52,504 nt of DNA from Elusimicrobia bacterium HGW-Elusimicrobia-3 (GCA_002840355.1 PHAL01000028.1:1-52504); one strand, 5' to 3'. Shown: positions 23,966-33,345, numbered from the stretch's first letter. Made by a program: numbers and translations. The notes: generated by a model not told the origin, from the sequence alone.

Positions 23966-24244
23966 GAAGTAAAGTCATAAAGGAAACGCGCGGCTCTTCG
24001 CTCCCTGTCCGGAATCGCCGGCGCCGCCGCCATACCCTTGACGCCGTAACAACTTCGTAACAAGTTTTTTGTAGAATCTTTCCAGTAGCAGGCGGGGATT
24101 ATTGCGGTATAGCCTCAAGGTTGACGCTGCCACCGGCCTCGCCCCGAAAAACAGAGTTCACAAAATGACAAAAATAACGCCCCTAAACGCTCCGTTTTTA
24201 GCCTCAAAATGCCCCCAAAAAGGCCCTGATATGAAAAACGCTCC

Positions 24245-24278
<34 letters not shown>

Positions 24279-24345
24279 GCTGTCAATATGAAGCATTAAA
24301 AGGCGCTTTAAGCGCGTTAACCCCCAAACGACCCAAAACCAAACA

Positions 24346-24380
24346 CCCGAGGAAGCATGAAACCTCGGGGTTTTTGTTTT
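24346..24380 (+). terminator. Intrinsic terminator-like hairpin before the glycine-rich gene
   Basis: CCCGAGG (24346-24352) pairs with CCTCGGG (24363-24369), followed by TTTTTGTTTT. The stem encloses a GAGGA-N4-ATG start (24357), so a ribosome-binding site and ATG are sequestered. It is either the terminator of the upstream cargo or an attenuator of the next gene. Confidence 0.7.
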
Positions 24381-26773
24381 CAAGGCCGTCTCGCCGTCTC
24401 TCGCGCCATACCCCCAAACTGCCTTTACGACCCATTTTAATAGCCGCTTGTTACATATTTTTCCTAAGCGCCATTTCGGCGCTCAAAATCTATGCCATCA
24501 ATTACTCTACAGCCACCGACACAACCGACACGGATTTCAACGCCGGTCTCGTCAAGTCATCGGTGACGGTAAAAGGCACCGGTGCCGCTGCTTATGTCGA
24601 GATTTCAACAGTTCAAGCCATAGGTGGCACAATTACTTATTCAGGTGAATATACCATTCATACTTTCACTTCAAACGGAACATTCACACCAAATACTACT
24701 ATGGCTGTTGAATATTTGGTGGTTGGTGGCGGAGGAGGAGGTTCTGGAAACAATGGCGGAGGAGGAGGCGGAGGGGGAGTTTTGTCTGGTTCAACAAATG
24801 TAACAGCGCAAGGTTATAATATTATAATTGGTAATGGCGGCATAGGGACTACATCTACTGGAACTTCTGGAACTGCTGCATCGGCAGGGCAAGATACCAC
24901 GGCGTTTGGTTTGACTGCAGGAGGTGGCGGTTATGGAGGCCACTACCCTTCGACTAATGCTGGTTCTGGTAGGGCTACTGGTGGTAGTGGTGGTGGGTCC
25001 ACGTATGCAGGAGCAAATCCGGGTGGTGCAGGTAATGGAAGTGGTGGTACAGGTGGTTATTACGCCTCGAACGGCTCTGGTGGTGGCGGTGGTTATGGAA
25101 ATAGCGCTCTCACAAATGCACCTGCCGGAGCAAACGGTGTTTCTAACTCAATCAATGGCACAAATCTTTATTGGGCAGCTGGCGGCGGTGGTACAGGTCT
25201 TGATAATAATGCTGGTAATGGTGGACTTGGTGGCGGTGGTGGTGGTGGAAGTTATAATTTTACTGCTGGTACTGGTGGAGGAAGTGCTTTAAATAGTGGA
25301 GCAAATGGTACTGCTGGGACACCAACACCAAATTCTGGTGGTAACGCTGGCGCTAATACTGGTTCAGGTGGCGGTGGGGGTGGGGGTGGGTGTAATGGAG
25401 TTGCTGGTGCCGCAGGCGGCAACGGCGGCTCCGGCATCGTAATAGTAAGATATTTATGTTATCGTCCCTCCGCCGAACTCCAATCCCGCGCTATAGACAC
25501 CGGCTCGAAAGGCTCGAAGTGGGGACAGGTCTCGTGGGGCCAAAGCGTGCCCGCCGGCACCTCGATAAAACTCAAAACCAGAACAGGCGATACATCAACC
25601 CCCGACGGCTCGTGGTCTGCGTGGTCGCCCGCAAGCGAATGGTTCACCGTCAATACCGGAACACCCATCGCTTCGCCGAGAGCGCGCTATATACAGTATA
25701 TCTCATCGTTCACGACGAGCGTCTCTACCTCAACTCCGCAATTACTTGAAGTTAATATCCAATACGCGACAAACACCGCCACCTCGCCGAATTTGATTTC
25801 TCCGGCGGACAGCGTCTGGATTTCCTCGACCCAGCCCGTATTCAAATGGAACTTCGTGGACGATGAGTCGGACTCTCAGACGGGCTTCCGCGTCCAGATA
25901 GCCACACACACGAACAAATCCGCAACGTCACCTTACGGCTTTACCGGGGCAATAGCCAATGATTCAGGAGACACATCGTCGGGCGCCGCGCAGTATCAGC
26001 CGCCGGGCGCGCTTGCGAGCGGAGCCTATTACTGGCTCGTCCGCACATCCGACACATACGGAGCATGGTCGGTTTACTCGTCAACCTACTGTGTCAAGAT
26101 TGACACGATACCTCCGTCGGGACAGACCGTAATATCTTTTGCCTCGGGCGTCTCTTCGATAACGATAACCTCTGGCGGCGCGACAGACTCGGGAGGGGGG
26201 CTTCACGCGACACCGTATTATGTCGAAATCTCGACGAGCGGCAATTTCGGCGGTAATGTTTATAATTCCGGCTGGATTGCCGCGAGTTATACATTCACCG
26301 GACTTTTGCGGAATAAAAGATATTACTGCCGCGTTCGCTCAAGAGACGTTCTCGACAATGTTTCCGGATATTCTTCAAATCAGGAGTGGCGCACAAAGCC
26401 CGGGGCGTTCCAATCAAAATCCGCGCAAGGCAAACCCGCAAGAACGGGGCCCAATTCTTTCGGCTTCGTCGGCGACGCGGTCTGGGAGTGGGACGTTCCG
26501 GTAAAAGCGGGAGCGGCTCTGACGATAACGGCATACATCCGCTACAACACAAGTTACGGCGGCTCCGCGACAAAACCGAAACTTACTTTAAGCGGTCGCG
26601 GCATAACGACGACGAGCATTTCGGCCACCGGCGCCGCGCAGGACGCCTGGGAGCTAATCACAATCAACGCCGGTACTCCGACGCAAAACGCAACGCTCAA
26701 CCTCCGCGCCGAGGGATTCTCCAATAGTCTGGGCGCCGAGTTTTATATTGATGATATAAATGTGAGCCAGTAA
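24374..26773 (+). CDS. Large secreted glycine-rich protein with Fn3-like domains
   Basis: Up to 799 residues. Basic N-terminus, then a hydrophobic signal/anchor ILIAACYIFFLSAISALKIY. Residues ~100-365 are a glycine-rich domain with long Gly runs, like those in phage tail or surface adhesins. A beta-sandwich region follows, with Fn3/Ig-like motifs (LISPADSVWISSTQPVFKW, YYWLVRTSDTYGAWSVYS, NKRYYCRVRSRD). A C-terminal carbohydrate-binding-like beta domain ends GAEFYIDDINVSQ. The start is uncertain: no ATG, GTG or downstream TTG exists in frame before the signal. The only candidate is TTG 24374 inside the terminator T tract, or the ATG at 24357 in another frame. Likely a cell-surface or secreted adhesin cargo. 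Confidence 0.75.
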   Translation: MFSRPSRRLSRHTPKLPLRPILIAACYIFFLSAISALKIYAINYSTATDTTDTDFNAGLVKSSVTVKGTGAAAYVEISTVQAIGGTITYSGEYTIHTFTSNGTFTPNTTMAVEYLVVGGGGGGSGNNGGGGGGGGVLSGSTNVTAQGYNIIIGNGGIGTTSTGTSGTAASAGQDTTAFGLTAGGGGYGGHYPSTNAGSGRATGGSGGGSTYAGANPGGAGNGSGGTGGYYASNGSGGGGGYGNSALTNAPAGANGVSNSINGTNLYWAAGGGGTGLDNNAGNGGLGGGGGGGSYNFTAGTGGGSALNSGANGTAGTPTPNSGGNAGANTGSGGGGGGGGCNGVAGAAGGNGGSGIVIVRYLCYRPSAELQSRAIDTGSKGSKWGQVSWGQSVPAGTSIKLKTRTGDTSTPDGSWSAWSPASEWFTVNTGTPIASPRARYIQYISSFTTSVSTSTPQLLEVNIQYATNTATSPNLISPADSVWISSTQPVFKWNFVDDESDSQTGFRVQIATHTNKSATSPYGFTGAIANDSGDTSSGAAQYQPPGALASGAYYWLVRTSDTYGAWSVYSSTYCVKIDTIPPSGQTVISFASGVSSITITSGGATDSGGGLHATPYYVEISTSGNFGGNVYNSGWIAASYTFTGLLRNKRYYCRVRSRDVLDNVSGYSSNQEWRTKPGAFQSKSAQGKPARTGPNSFGFVGDAVWEWDVPVKAGAALTITAYIRYNTSYGGSATKPKLTLSGRGITTTSISATGAAQDAWELITINAGTPTQNATLNLRAEGFSNSLGAEFYIDDINVSQ

Positions 26774-26867
26774 GAAACGGATAATAAATAGAGGAGAAAA
26801 TCCTCTTGAGGTAAAATTAATGTAATTGTCGGCCCCGCGCGGCCGACGGCGGAACATTTTATTGTCG

Positions 26868-26937
26868 GCGCTGACGGGAAAAGGCCCGAGGCGCTTGTCA
26901 GTTCTTGTATTACAGGGACTGGCGGGCGCCTTTTTTT
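26868..26937 (+). ncRNA. Leader/attenuator RNA, copy F (plus strand)
   Basis: P1 (26868-26894) pairs GCGCT..CGGG with CCCGAGGCGC. Terminator P2 (26889-26937) pairs AGGCGCTTGTCAGT with ACTGGCGGGCGCCT through G-U wobbles and ends in a T7 run. P1 and P2 share the AGGCGC strand. Relative to copies A and B, P1 pairs T-A are replaced by C-G at two places, preserving pairing. It lies 42 bases upstream of the second DUF-xis module. No good promoter is seen; a further hairpin (26831-26846) lies upstream. Confidence 0.65.
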
Positions 26938-26979
26938 ATTTAAGAGTTCAAATTTAACCATATCCGGAGTATGACAAAA

Positions 26980-27330
26980 ATGCGAAACGTCTCGCGGGAC
27001 CTGGAAGAAAATCTGAATCAATTCTGTGCGGGCGGGATTACCGGCAGTATCGTGGTAAAACTTGTCAAAGGCGAAGTCGTCGTGCGGGACGAAACCCGCA
27101 AAAATATGGCGTCGGGCCTATCCTGCGGCGAAATGCCCATCCCGCTTGAAGCGTGCCTCGCTTTCGTCGAACGATTGAGGCGGGAAAAAATCCACGGCGA
27201 TGTCGTTTTTGACGTCTGCGCCGGCCGCGCCGTCGAGATTGAGGTAAAAAAAAGATACAGGGCGCAATCCGCCATACAATACGCTTATGCGGGAGGAACA
27301 TTAAATGGAAAAACGTCTGCTGACTATTGA
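26980..27330 (+). CDS. Paralogue of the integration-operon small protein
   Basis: 116 residues, homologous along its length to the protein at 7583-7921 (RDLEENLNQFCAGGITGSIV; LEACLAFVERLRREKIHGDV). The start 26980 is preferred because GGAG (26966-26969) is ten bases upstream; an ATG at 26971 is only one base from it. Its 3' end overlaps the following xis by 26 bases. Function unknown; the recurring leader-RNA / DUF / xis arrangement links it to element integration control. Confidence 0.65.
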   Translation: MRNVSRDLEENLNQFCAGGITGSIVVKLVKGEVVVRDETRKNMASGLSCGEMPIPLEACLAFVERLRREKIHGDVVFDVCAGRAVEIEVKKRYRAQSAIQYAYAGGTLNGKTSADY

Positions 27331-27484
27331 CGAACTTACCGAGTATATCGCCGTTCCCAGGGGAACGATATATAACTGGGTAAATCAAAGGAAACTGCCG
27401 TATGTCAAAATAGGGCGGCGGGTCAAATTCGACAAACAGGATATTGACAAAATCATTGATAAACGAAAAATCCTTCTGAGGTAA
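27305..27484 (+). CDS. Second excisionase-like HTH protein
   Basis: 59 residues: MEKRLLTIDELTEYIAVPRG, TIYNWVNQRKLPYVKIGRRV, KFDKQDIDKIIDKRKILLR. Same HTH_17/excisionase fold as the protein at 7377-7586. It belongs to a decayed second integration module whose integrase is truncated at 28669-28809. Confidence 0.8.
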   Translation: MEKRLLTIDELTEYIAVPRGTIYNWVNQRKLPYVKIGRRVKFDKQDIDKIIDKRKILLR

Positions 27485-27575
27485 AACGGGCGTTTGTCGC
27501 GTTTGAAATTTTTGAAAAAACAGGTATAATCATCAAATCAGTCCCGAGACAAAAGAGAAAGTTATTGAAGTCCAA

Positions 27576-28613
27576 ATGAAAAATATAACAGGCAAAGAAT
27601 ACGTTATTTTTTTGAACGAAATAAAATCGCGGATTGTTACGGCGCGGATTCAGGCGATTCGGTCGGTCAGCAAAGAACTTATACTTTTATATTGGGACAT
27701 CGGTAAAACGATTGCGGAACGGCAAAAAAAGTATAAGTGGGGAGATGCTATAGTTGAGTTGCTTGCCCGTGATTTGAAAGCGGTATTTCCGGAATCGCCC
27801 GGATTCTCAGAGAGAAACGTTTGGAATATGCGCAGATTTTATGAGGAATACAAGGATAAGCCATTTCTGCAACAAGCTGTTGCAGAAATTCCATGGGGAC
27901 ATAATTTGTTGATTATGGAAAAGGTCGATGGCGATAAAGAACGGGAATATTATATCAGATCTTCCCGCGACATGGGTTGGTCAAGAAACGTGCTTCTCAA
28001 TCAGATAAAAGCCGGCGCTTATAAATTAAGCCTTAGGCAGAAAACCCATAATTTTCCTAATGTCTTGCCGGTGTATCTTGCTGAACAGGCGGATGAAGCC
28101 GTGAGAAGTGTTTATAATCTTGATTTTCTTGGCATCACAAAAGAGGTCTTGGAACGAGAATTAGAAAAGCGCTTGGTGGACAAGATTAAGCGGTTTATGC
28201 TTGAGCTTGGCAAAGGATTTTCTTTCATCGGTAACCAATACAGGCTTGTCTTGGGGAACAACGAATATTTCGTTGACCTTTTGTTTTTCAACCGTATTCT
28301 CAAATGCCTTGTGGCGATTGAGCTTAAAACCGGAAAGTTTGAACCCGAATATGCAGGGAAAATGGATTTTTATCTGCACCTGTTGGATGAACAAACGAGA
28401 TTAAAAGATGAGAACCCGCCGATAGGAATTATCCTGTGCGCGGATAAAGACGATATCGTCGTGGAATACGCCTTGCGTAGCGTCAAAAAGCCGCTGGGCG
28501 TGGCCGAGTATTACATCACAAAAAAATTGCCCAAAGAATTTAAGGGCAAGCTTCCCGATGCGCAATCACTGAAGACACCGATACTACGGGAATTGAAATC
28601 AGAAAAAGGATGA
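27576..28613 (+). CDS. YhcG/DUF1016-family PD-(D/E)XK nuclease
   Basis: 345 residues of the YhcG family: N-terminal DUF1016 helical domain (SKELILLYWDIGKTIAERQ; GFSERNVWNMRRFYEEY; IPWGHNLLIMEK) and a C-terminal nuclease domain with D234 (YFVDLLFFN), E249 and K251 (AIELKTGKF). Such proteins are common in mobile elements and defence islands and may act on branched or foreign DNA. It is inserted between the second xis and the integrase remnant. Confidence 0.87.
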   Translation: MKNITGKEYVIFLNEIKSRIVTARIQAIRSVSKELILLYWDIGKTIAERQKKYKWGDAIVELLARDLKAVFPESPGFSERNVWNMRRFYEEYKDKPFLQQAVAEIPWGHNLLIMEKVDGDKEREYYIRSSRDMGWSRNVLLNQIKAGAYKLSLRQKTHNFPNVLPVYLAEQADEAVRSVYNLDFLGITKEVLERELEKRLVDKIKRFMLELGKGFSFIGNQYRLVLGNNEYFVDLLFFNRILKCLVAIELKTGKFEPEYAGKMDFYLHLLDEQTRLKDENPPIGIILCADKDDIVVEYALRSVKKPLGVAEYYITKKLPKEFKGKLPDAQSLKTPILRELKSEKG

Positions 28614-28668
28614 GCGATAACCGACGCATTGGTTTCAAAAGTACGGTCGTTCTGCAACGGGGGTCTTT

Positions 28669-28809
28669 ATGAATAACACAAAAGAAAGAGGGCTCTACAA
28701 AAGGGGGAAAATCTGGTATATCCATTACCATGCCGACGGCGTCAGAAAAAGGGAAGCGGCCGGAACGAGCAGACAGCTTGCCAGAGAGATACTCGCCAAG
28801 CGCCGCTGA
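28669..28809 (+). pseudogene. Truncated integrase, N-terminal arm-binding part
   Basis: 46 codons: LYKRGKIWYIHYHADGVRKR then EAAGTSRQLAREILAKRR. This aligns with the N-terminal arm-binding segment of the active integrase (GDNWFIDYYAGGRRKREKIG...LAEQVLAKRK). It stops where the core-binding domain should begin, so it is a remnant. Good evidence for a second integration module fused into this element. Confidence 0.8.
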
Positions 28810-28841
28810 ATTTTGTATGTTATGGGGAGGAATATTTACTG

Positions 28842-31535
28842 TCATATCCTCCTCACAAACCCCCGCCCACGCCCTCTCCCAGCGCTTTTGGTTTCGGACT
28901 CATCATTTGTCAGTTCCCGCTCGCTCTGGTAACTTGCTTTAAGGCCCGCCTCTAAAGTTCCCTCTTTTTCAATCGCCTGTTCCAGTGTAATGTCGGTTCT
29001 GCCGAGCGTGTCTCTTTTGTGCTCTAACCGTCGAGCGAGGTCTTTCAGGTCGGATTTATCGTCGGTGTAGATTTTTACGCTGTCGCGGGCGCGTGTGATG
29101 TTGACGTATTGCGCGCGCATATCGTTTAAGGCGGGCGCGCCGGATGTGTCGGCGTCTACGATTACTTTGTCGTAGGTCTGACCCTGTGATTTGTAGGTGG
29201 TGAGGGCGTAGCCGTAGTCGATGTTTTTGTATTTTTTTGTGTCGATGTCGATTGCGCGGCCGTCTTCTGTGCGGACGGTGATGGTGTGCGGCTTTAATGT
29301 GTGAAGTTTTACGACCGTCGCGCGCTCGCCGTTTCTGACGTCGTAATTCTTGTATTCGTTTTTTGTGAATACGATTAACTCGCCTTCGGCGATATTCATT
29401 TTCAGGGGTTCGTCGATTCCTTCACGGTTGGTTCGCGCAAGGTCGAACGATTTTTCTTTTTTCAGGTTGCCGTCGGATTTCAAAGATGTTCTGATTAAAA
29501 GGTTCAGCTCGTCTCTGGCTTGTTGTGTGCCTGTGATTATCAATGTGTCTTTGCCGTATTGTTTGGCGATAATGCTGCGGCGTTCGGCGGCGCTATTCTT
29601 TCCGCCGATAAATCTGTTTGATATCTCGATAATGTCGCCGCGCTTATCAAGTATGTCTAATGATTTTTTCATCCTGCCTTTTCGGGCCTCGACAACGGCT
29701 TCGCGCAGCCGCTCGTCGCGCTGACGGAAGTTTTCGTTCATCTCAATCAAAAGGCCTTTGCGCTCTTTGATTTCACAGAGTCGCTCAAAAGCCCTCCCCG
29801 CCGCGATTGACTCCAACTGGTTGCGGTCTCCGACTAAAATTATTTTATCGCCGTTTTCTTTTGCCGAGCGGAATAGTTTCGCGGCGTTTCGGCTGTCAAG
29901 CATACTCGCTTCGTCGAAGATTAGCACACGCTGTCCCGACGACTCGCGGAAAGAGCGTGGGTTGCGGCTGAAAAAAGATTTGAGCGTGAACGCCGCAACG
30001 CCCGTTTCTTGTTTTAGTTTCTGTGCGGCGACGCCCTGCATACAAAGTCCGATAACTTCAAAGCCCTCGTTTTTGTAAATATCGGCGACGGCTTTTAGCG
30101 TCGTGGTCTTGCCTGCTCCCGCGTCGCCTTGAACAACGACCAACCGCTCACGGCTTGATAAAATTCCAGCCACCGCCTCTTTTTGTATCGGGGAGAGTTT
30201 ACGCGCCTGTTCTTTCTCCCAATCGATGATTTTTTCCCTCGGCGCGGAAATGACCGTCTCGCTTTTATCGTCCGCAAATGAAATATACTCCCGCTCACTA
30301 CGCGCCATTTCCCAAGATGTGTAGTGTCCGTCAACTTCGATGATGTTGCCCTGCTTTACTTGTTCATCGAGTTCGACGACGACGCGCTCGCAGGTCGTGG
30401 AGTTCCATTTCTCGTCGCGCATCTGTTCACAAACAAACTGATGGAGCAACGTCTCTTTTGTCGTCGTCGCCTCGTTTTGCGTGGCGCGTCTCAGGGCGAG
30501 CTGCCACTTTTTTTTGTTACTCGCATTTTCCCTGTCGCCTCCCCGTTCCTGCTCGGCCTCGACGCTGTAAACCGCTTTCTGGCTCCAGTCTCTGCGCCAC
30601 GCCGCGCCGTCTTGCCGGTCGGCCGGTTTGGTCTTCCGGGCATGGTTGAACTCGGCGAGTGTTTTCTGCCAACTGGCGAGGACGGCGGCCTTGTCGGCCT
30701 TGTTGTCTTTGTCCTTGCGGGTCTTGCGCCAGGCGTCAATACCGCGTAGTCCTTCGCTTTCCGCGTCGAGTATCTGTTGCCGACGCTTGGAAAACTTCTC
30801 CTCAAGTTCGCGCGGCACTTTCCTAAGTCGCCACTCGCCGTTTTTGGCGTAGTCAATTTCGTAACCGTGATCCTTGTAAAGTCGCTCGGACAGTCGCTGT
30901 CGGTAGAGCGCGCCGAATAGTTGGTTGAAGTCGCGCTTCATAATTTCTCTGCCGTCTAAAGCCACGACCTTGTCGCCGACTTCGGTGAGGTTCATCACCA
31001 CGCAGTGGGTGTGAAGGTGGGGGTCTCTCTCGCGGCTATAGCCGTCCTGTACCTCGGCCCAGACCATTTTGCCGGTGTGGTCTTTCGTGTTCGAAGTGAG
31101 CCGGCCGTAGGCGCGTTTTTCTATCTCCCTCATCGTGTCTTCAACGGATTTCTGGTGCGCGTACATTACAGCCCGTTGCGTTCCATCATGGAGCACCAGC
31201 CCGGCTATGCTTACCGATTTCGGCGCAGAGAAGGTCAGGTCTATGCCGTGGCATTTGTGAGCGCGGGCGATTTTATCGCCGCGAGAATTTCGCCCAGCCA
31301 AGAGGTTCTCAAAGTCAATTTCGCTTATCTTCTGGCCGTCCGTAAAGCCCAGCCGCTCGCAGAGTTTGCCGCGCACGAGGACGTAACTCAAGGCCTCCTC
31401 GCTGCGCGCTTTGATGCCTTTGTCGGCCAGCTCGTCCACCAGGTCGCGGCCCTGTTTGAAGTAGTAGTTCTCTTCGCGGCAGTGATAGGCCATGATGTCT
31501 TCTATGTTGCCGGAGAGTTTCATCGAAGTAAGCAT
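28842..31535 (-). CDS. MobF-type relaxase-helicase (TraA/TrwC-like)
   Basis: 897 residues. The N-terminal relaxase domain has Tyr candidates Y17, Y24, Y25 and the metal-binding HLHTH triad (H173, H175, H177). The central/C-terminal SF1 helicase has Walker A GDAGAGKT (VVVQGDAGAGKTTTLKAV), Walker B VLIFDEASMLD, and the late UvrD-like motif YALTTYKSQGQTYDKVIVD. It would nick the transfer origin and unwind the strand for conjugation. No mating-pore (T4SS) or coupling-protein genes are in the window, so the element is mobilizable, not self-transmissible. AAGGAG precedes the ATG by 11 bases; a second ATG at 31523 is possible. Confidence 0.92.
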   Translation of the reverse strand: MLTSMKLSGNIEDIMAYHCREENYYFKQGRDLVDELADKGIKARSEEALSYVLVRGKLCERLGFTDGQKISEIDFENLLAGRNSRGDKIARAHKCHGIDLTFSAPKSVSIAGLVLHDGTQRAVMYAHQKSVEDTMREIEKRAYGRLTSNTKDHTGKMVWAEVQDGYSRERDPHLHTHCVVMNLTEVGDKVVALDGREIMKRDFNQLFGALYRQRLSERLYKDHGYEIDYAKNGEWRLRKVPRELEEKFSKRRQQILDAESEGLRGIDAWRKTRKDKDNKADKAAVLASWQKTLAEFNHARKTKPADRQDGAAWRRDWSQKAVYSVEAEQERGGDRENASNKKKWQLALRRATQNEATTTKETLLHQFVCEQMRDEKWNSTTCERVVVELDEQVKQGNIIEVDGHYTSWEMARSEREYISFADDKSETVISAPREKIIDWEKEQARKLSPIQKEAVAGILSSRERLVVVQGDAGAGKTTTLKAVADIYKNEGFEVIGLCMQGVAAQKLKQETGVAAFTLKSFFSRNPRSFRESSGQRVLIFDEASMLDSRNAAKLFRSAKENGDKIILVGDRNQLESIAAGRAFERLCEIKERKGLLIEMNENFRQRDERLREAVVEARKGRMKKSLDILDKRGDIIEISNRFIGGKNSAAERRSIIAKQYGKDTLIITGTQQARDELNLLIRTSLKSDGNLKKEKSFDLARTNREGIDEPLKMNIAEGELIVFTKNEYKNYDVRNGERATVVKLHTLKPHTITVRTEDGRAIDIDTKKYKNIDYGYALTTYKSQGQTYDKVIVDADTSGAPALNDMRAQYVNITRARDSVKIYTDDKSDLKDLARRLEHKRDTLGRTDITLEQAIEKEGTLEAGLKASYQSERELTNDESETKSAGRGRGRGFVRRI

Positions 31536-31599
31536 TGCGATTGTCGCTCCTTATGAAGCCGGTGATAATTTTTGCGCTGCCGCGACCCTGTGCCAAGCG

Positions 31600-31680
31600 G
31601 AATTACACGAAACTGAAAGCGCGGACATTGACGCGGAAATTTAGCGGAAGCACATTGTGCAATGGTGCATAACAAAAATA
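31600..31680. other. Possible oriT region upstream of the relaxase
   Basis: Contains the palindrome GCACA-T-TGTGC followed by TGCAATGGTGCA. MobF nic sites often lie next to the relaxase gene with short inverted repeats. No nic consensus was recognised, so this is only a location guess. Confidence 0.25.
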
Positions 31681-31685
31681 CTGAC

Positions 31686-31714
31686 AAAATATAAGCGGCG
31701 CCGTGTCAGGTCAA
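31686..31714 (-). promoter_or_regulatory. Relaxase promoter
   Basis: -35 TTGACC (31709-31714, 5/6), 17-base spacer, -10 TATTTT (31686-31691, 4/6) on the minus strand, in the gap between rep and the relaxase gene. Confidence 0.6.
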
Positions 31715-31749
31715 GCCAATATTTCCGGCTCTCGCGCCTTCATGGATTG

Positions 31750-33207
31750 CTACATATTTTTAAGAAGATGAATGAGATACCTGTCCTTTGATTCGGCGTC
31801 GGCGTCGCGGGTATCGCCTATTGCCCCGTCAACAAGGTCCGACCCCAAAATGAAGATGTATTTCTTGATGACGTTCTTGAAATAATCGTCGTCGCGGTTA
31901 CAAAATATACACGCCCTTTCCAAAACATACTCGCCGTGAGATGTGAGTTTTTTGCGGGGCGGCGGGGCCACGCGCGGTTGTGAAACTTGGGCTGTGTCGC
32001 TGTGAGCGGCGAGGTTTTTAGGGAGTGATGGCCGGACTGGACGAGCATCGCCCCGGATGCTCGGCGTCGCGGGGTTACTTGGCAAATCGGCTGAGACGCC
32101 CATCGCGGTGCGGGGGGTAAAATCTCCGTCTGCTGTCGCCGCCACGGTCGCAATCGTCGCCGACACTTCCGCCGCCGCCATCGCCGTAGCCGCCACGGTC
32201 GCAATCGTCGCCCCAATCCCAACCGCCGCCGCATCCGCAATCGCTGCCGTTTCCGCAGCTGCCGCCGCGCCCGCAACCGCTGTCGTTTCCGCAGCCGCTC
32301 CCACCGAGACAGCTGCCGTTGTCGCCGTTGCCGCCGCATCTGCTTTCTCCTCTGTCGCCGCTTCCGCCGCCGCTGTGGTCGCTGTTCCCGGCGACGCGCT
32401 GCGAAACGAAAGCTGGCGGGCAATGACGAGCGTCCCATTATCAAGTTTGGTTTTGTCGAAATGAAATACGCCGGAGAGTTTTGGCAGTGTGCGCCGTTTG
32501 AAGTCCTTTATGTCCTGAGGCTTTGCCGGGCGCTTGATGATGTTCGCGAGAGCCGAGCCGATATTTTCTTCGTAATAATTTTTCAACCCCAGCCGTTTTT
32601 CAAGATACAAAAATGCGGCGCGACTCAATCCCGACGGGAGCGAAAAATAAACTTCGGTGTCAATATACTTGAAATAACCGCCGTCGATACTATCGTAAAA
32701 AAGATCCGGTATGGCAATCCACGAGCCGTCCCGTATTTCCTTCGGGCTGAGTTTGGACTCGACGATTTCCCGGCGGGCAACCAGCCGATAAGCGATGAAC
32801 GATGTAACCGCCTCGCTTGTGTACCGCCGGTTTTTGTTGTCCCGCCACGACTCGACGAACTCCGCCGGGGTCAGCGCGAGTTCGTTCAGCGATTCGCGGA
32901 TTTTGACCAGATTCTTGCCGAAGGGGTTGAGCCGCATAACGCGGGCGAAGTCGGCTAATACCGCCTGGAATCGGCGTTCAGTGTGACGATACGCAAGAGC
33001 AAAAGCCGCGAGCATCACATCCATATCGAATGCGCTGAAAAGTCGGCTGTGGTGGTTGACGGTGATTTTGCCGTTGGGCGTGATTATGGTTTCCACCGGA
33101 GAGTCCGGACGGCTGCGGCGAGACCGCGCCCGTTCAAAGCGAGCGGGGAACAGCTCGATGAAGTTGCCCTCGACTTTTATAATCTCCTGCTTCGATTCTC
33201 GCGTCAT
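31750..33207 (-). CDS. Replication initiator, RPA/RepA-like, with alanine-rich insert
   Basis: 485 residues from ATG 33207; a GTG at 33243 extends it into the iterons. The N-terminal ~270 residues match the replication initiator protein A family (NFIELFPARFERA, HHSRLFSAFDMDVMLAAFAL, FIAYRLVARREIVESKLSP, DSIDGGYFKYIDTEVYFSLP). A ~90-residue Ala/Thr-rich tract follows, with an ATIATVAATAMAAAE-type internal repeat. The C-terminal ~100 residues contain a YVLERACIFCNRDDD block. It sits beside four iterons, so this is a plasmid-type initiator. No Shine-Dalgarno is obvious. Confidence 0.8.
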   Translation of the reverse strand: MTRESKQEIIKVEGNFIELFPARFERARSRRSRPDSPVETIITPNGKITVNHHSRLFSAFDMDVMLAAFALAYRHTERRFQAVLADFARVMRLNPFGKNLVKIRESLNELALTPAEFVESWRDNKNRRYTSEAVTSFIAYRLVARREIVESKLSPKEIRDGSWIAIPDLFYDSIDGGYFKYIDTEVYFSLPSGLSRAAFLYLEKRLGLKNYYEENIGSALANIIKRPAKPQDIKDFKRRTLPKLSGVFHFDKTKLDNGTLVIARQLSFRSASPGTATTAAAEAATEEKADAAATATTAAVSVGAAAETTAVAGAAAAAETAAIADAAAVGIGATIATVAATAMAAAEVSATIATVAATADGDFTPRTAMGVSADLPSNPATPSIRGDARPVRPSLPKNLAAHSDTAQVSQPRVAPPPRKKLTSHGEYVLERACIFCNRDDDYFKNVIKKYIFILGSDLVDGAIGDTRDADAESKDRYLIHLLKNM

Positions 33208-33211
33208 ATCG

Positions 33212-33297
33212 GATATGTCACTTTTTGCCACTTGATATGTCACCCTATGCCACCGGACATGTCACTTTTTGCCACCGCATATGTCACTTTTTGCCAC
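33212..33297. repeat. Iterons: four 22-bp direct repeats
   Basis: Core ATGTCACTTTTTGCCAC begins at 33215, 33237, 33259 and 33281, spacing exactly 22 bp. Copies 1, 3 and 4 share the core, and copy 2 has three changes (ATGTCACCCTATGCCAC). They lie directly upstream of rep and partly overlap its GTG-extended reading. This is a typical initiator-binding array of an iteron plasmid origin. Confidence 0.9.
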
Positions 33298-33345
33298 TTT
33301 CGCATACGAGTTCGCTCTGATTTTTCAACACATTCGAATTCCTGT

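Noticed and set aside
24920-25300. Val/Gly frame overlapping the glycine-rich gene as a separate gene
   Set aside because: It is the shifted reading of GGT/GGN repeats of the larger gene.
31818-32444. Arginine-rich 208-codon frame antisense-shifted to rep
   Set aside because: It is an alternative frame of the Ala-rich GC repeat in rep (GCN codons read as CGN); no ribosome-binding site and no domain.
33205-33300. Iterons as a CRISPR array
   Set aside because: Repeats are contiguous at 22-bp period with no unique spacers of 30-40 bp and no cas genes. The position next to rep fits iterons.
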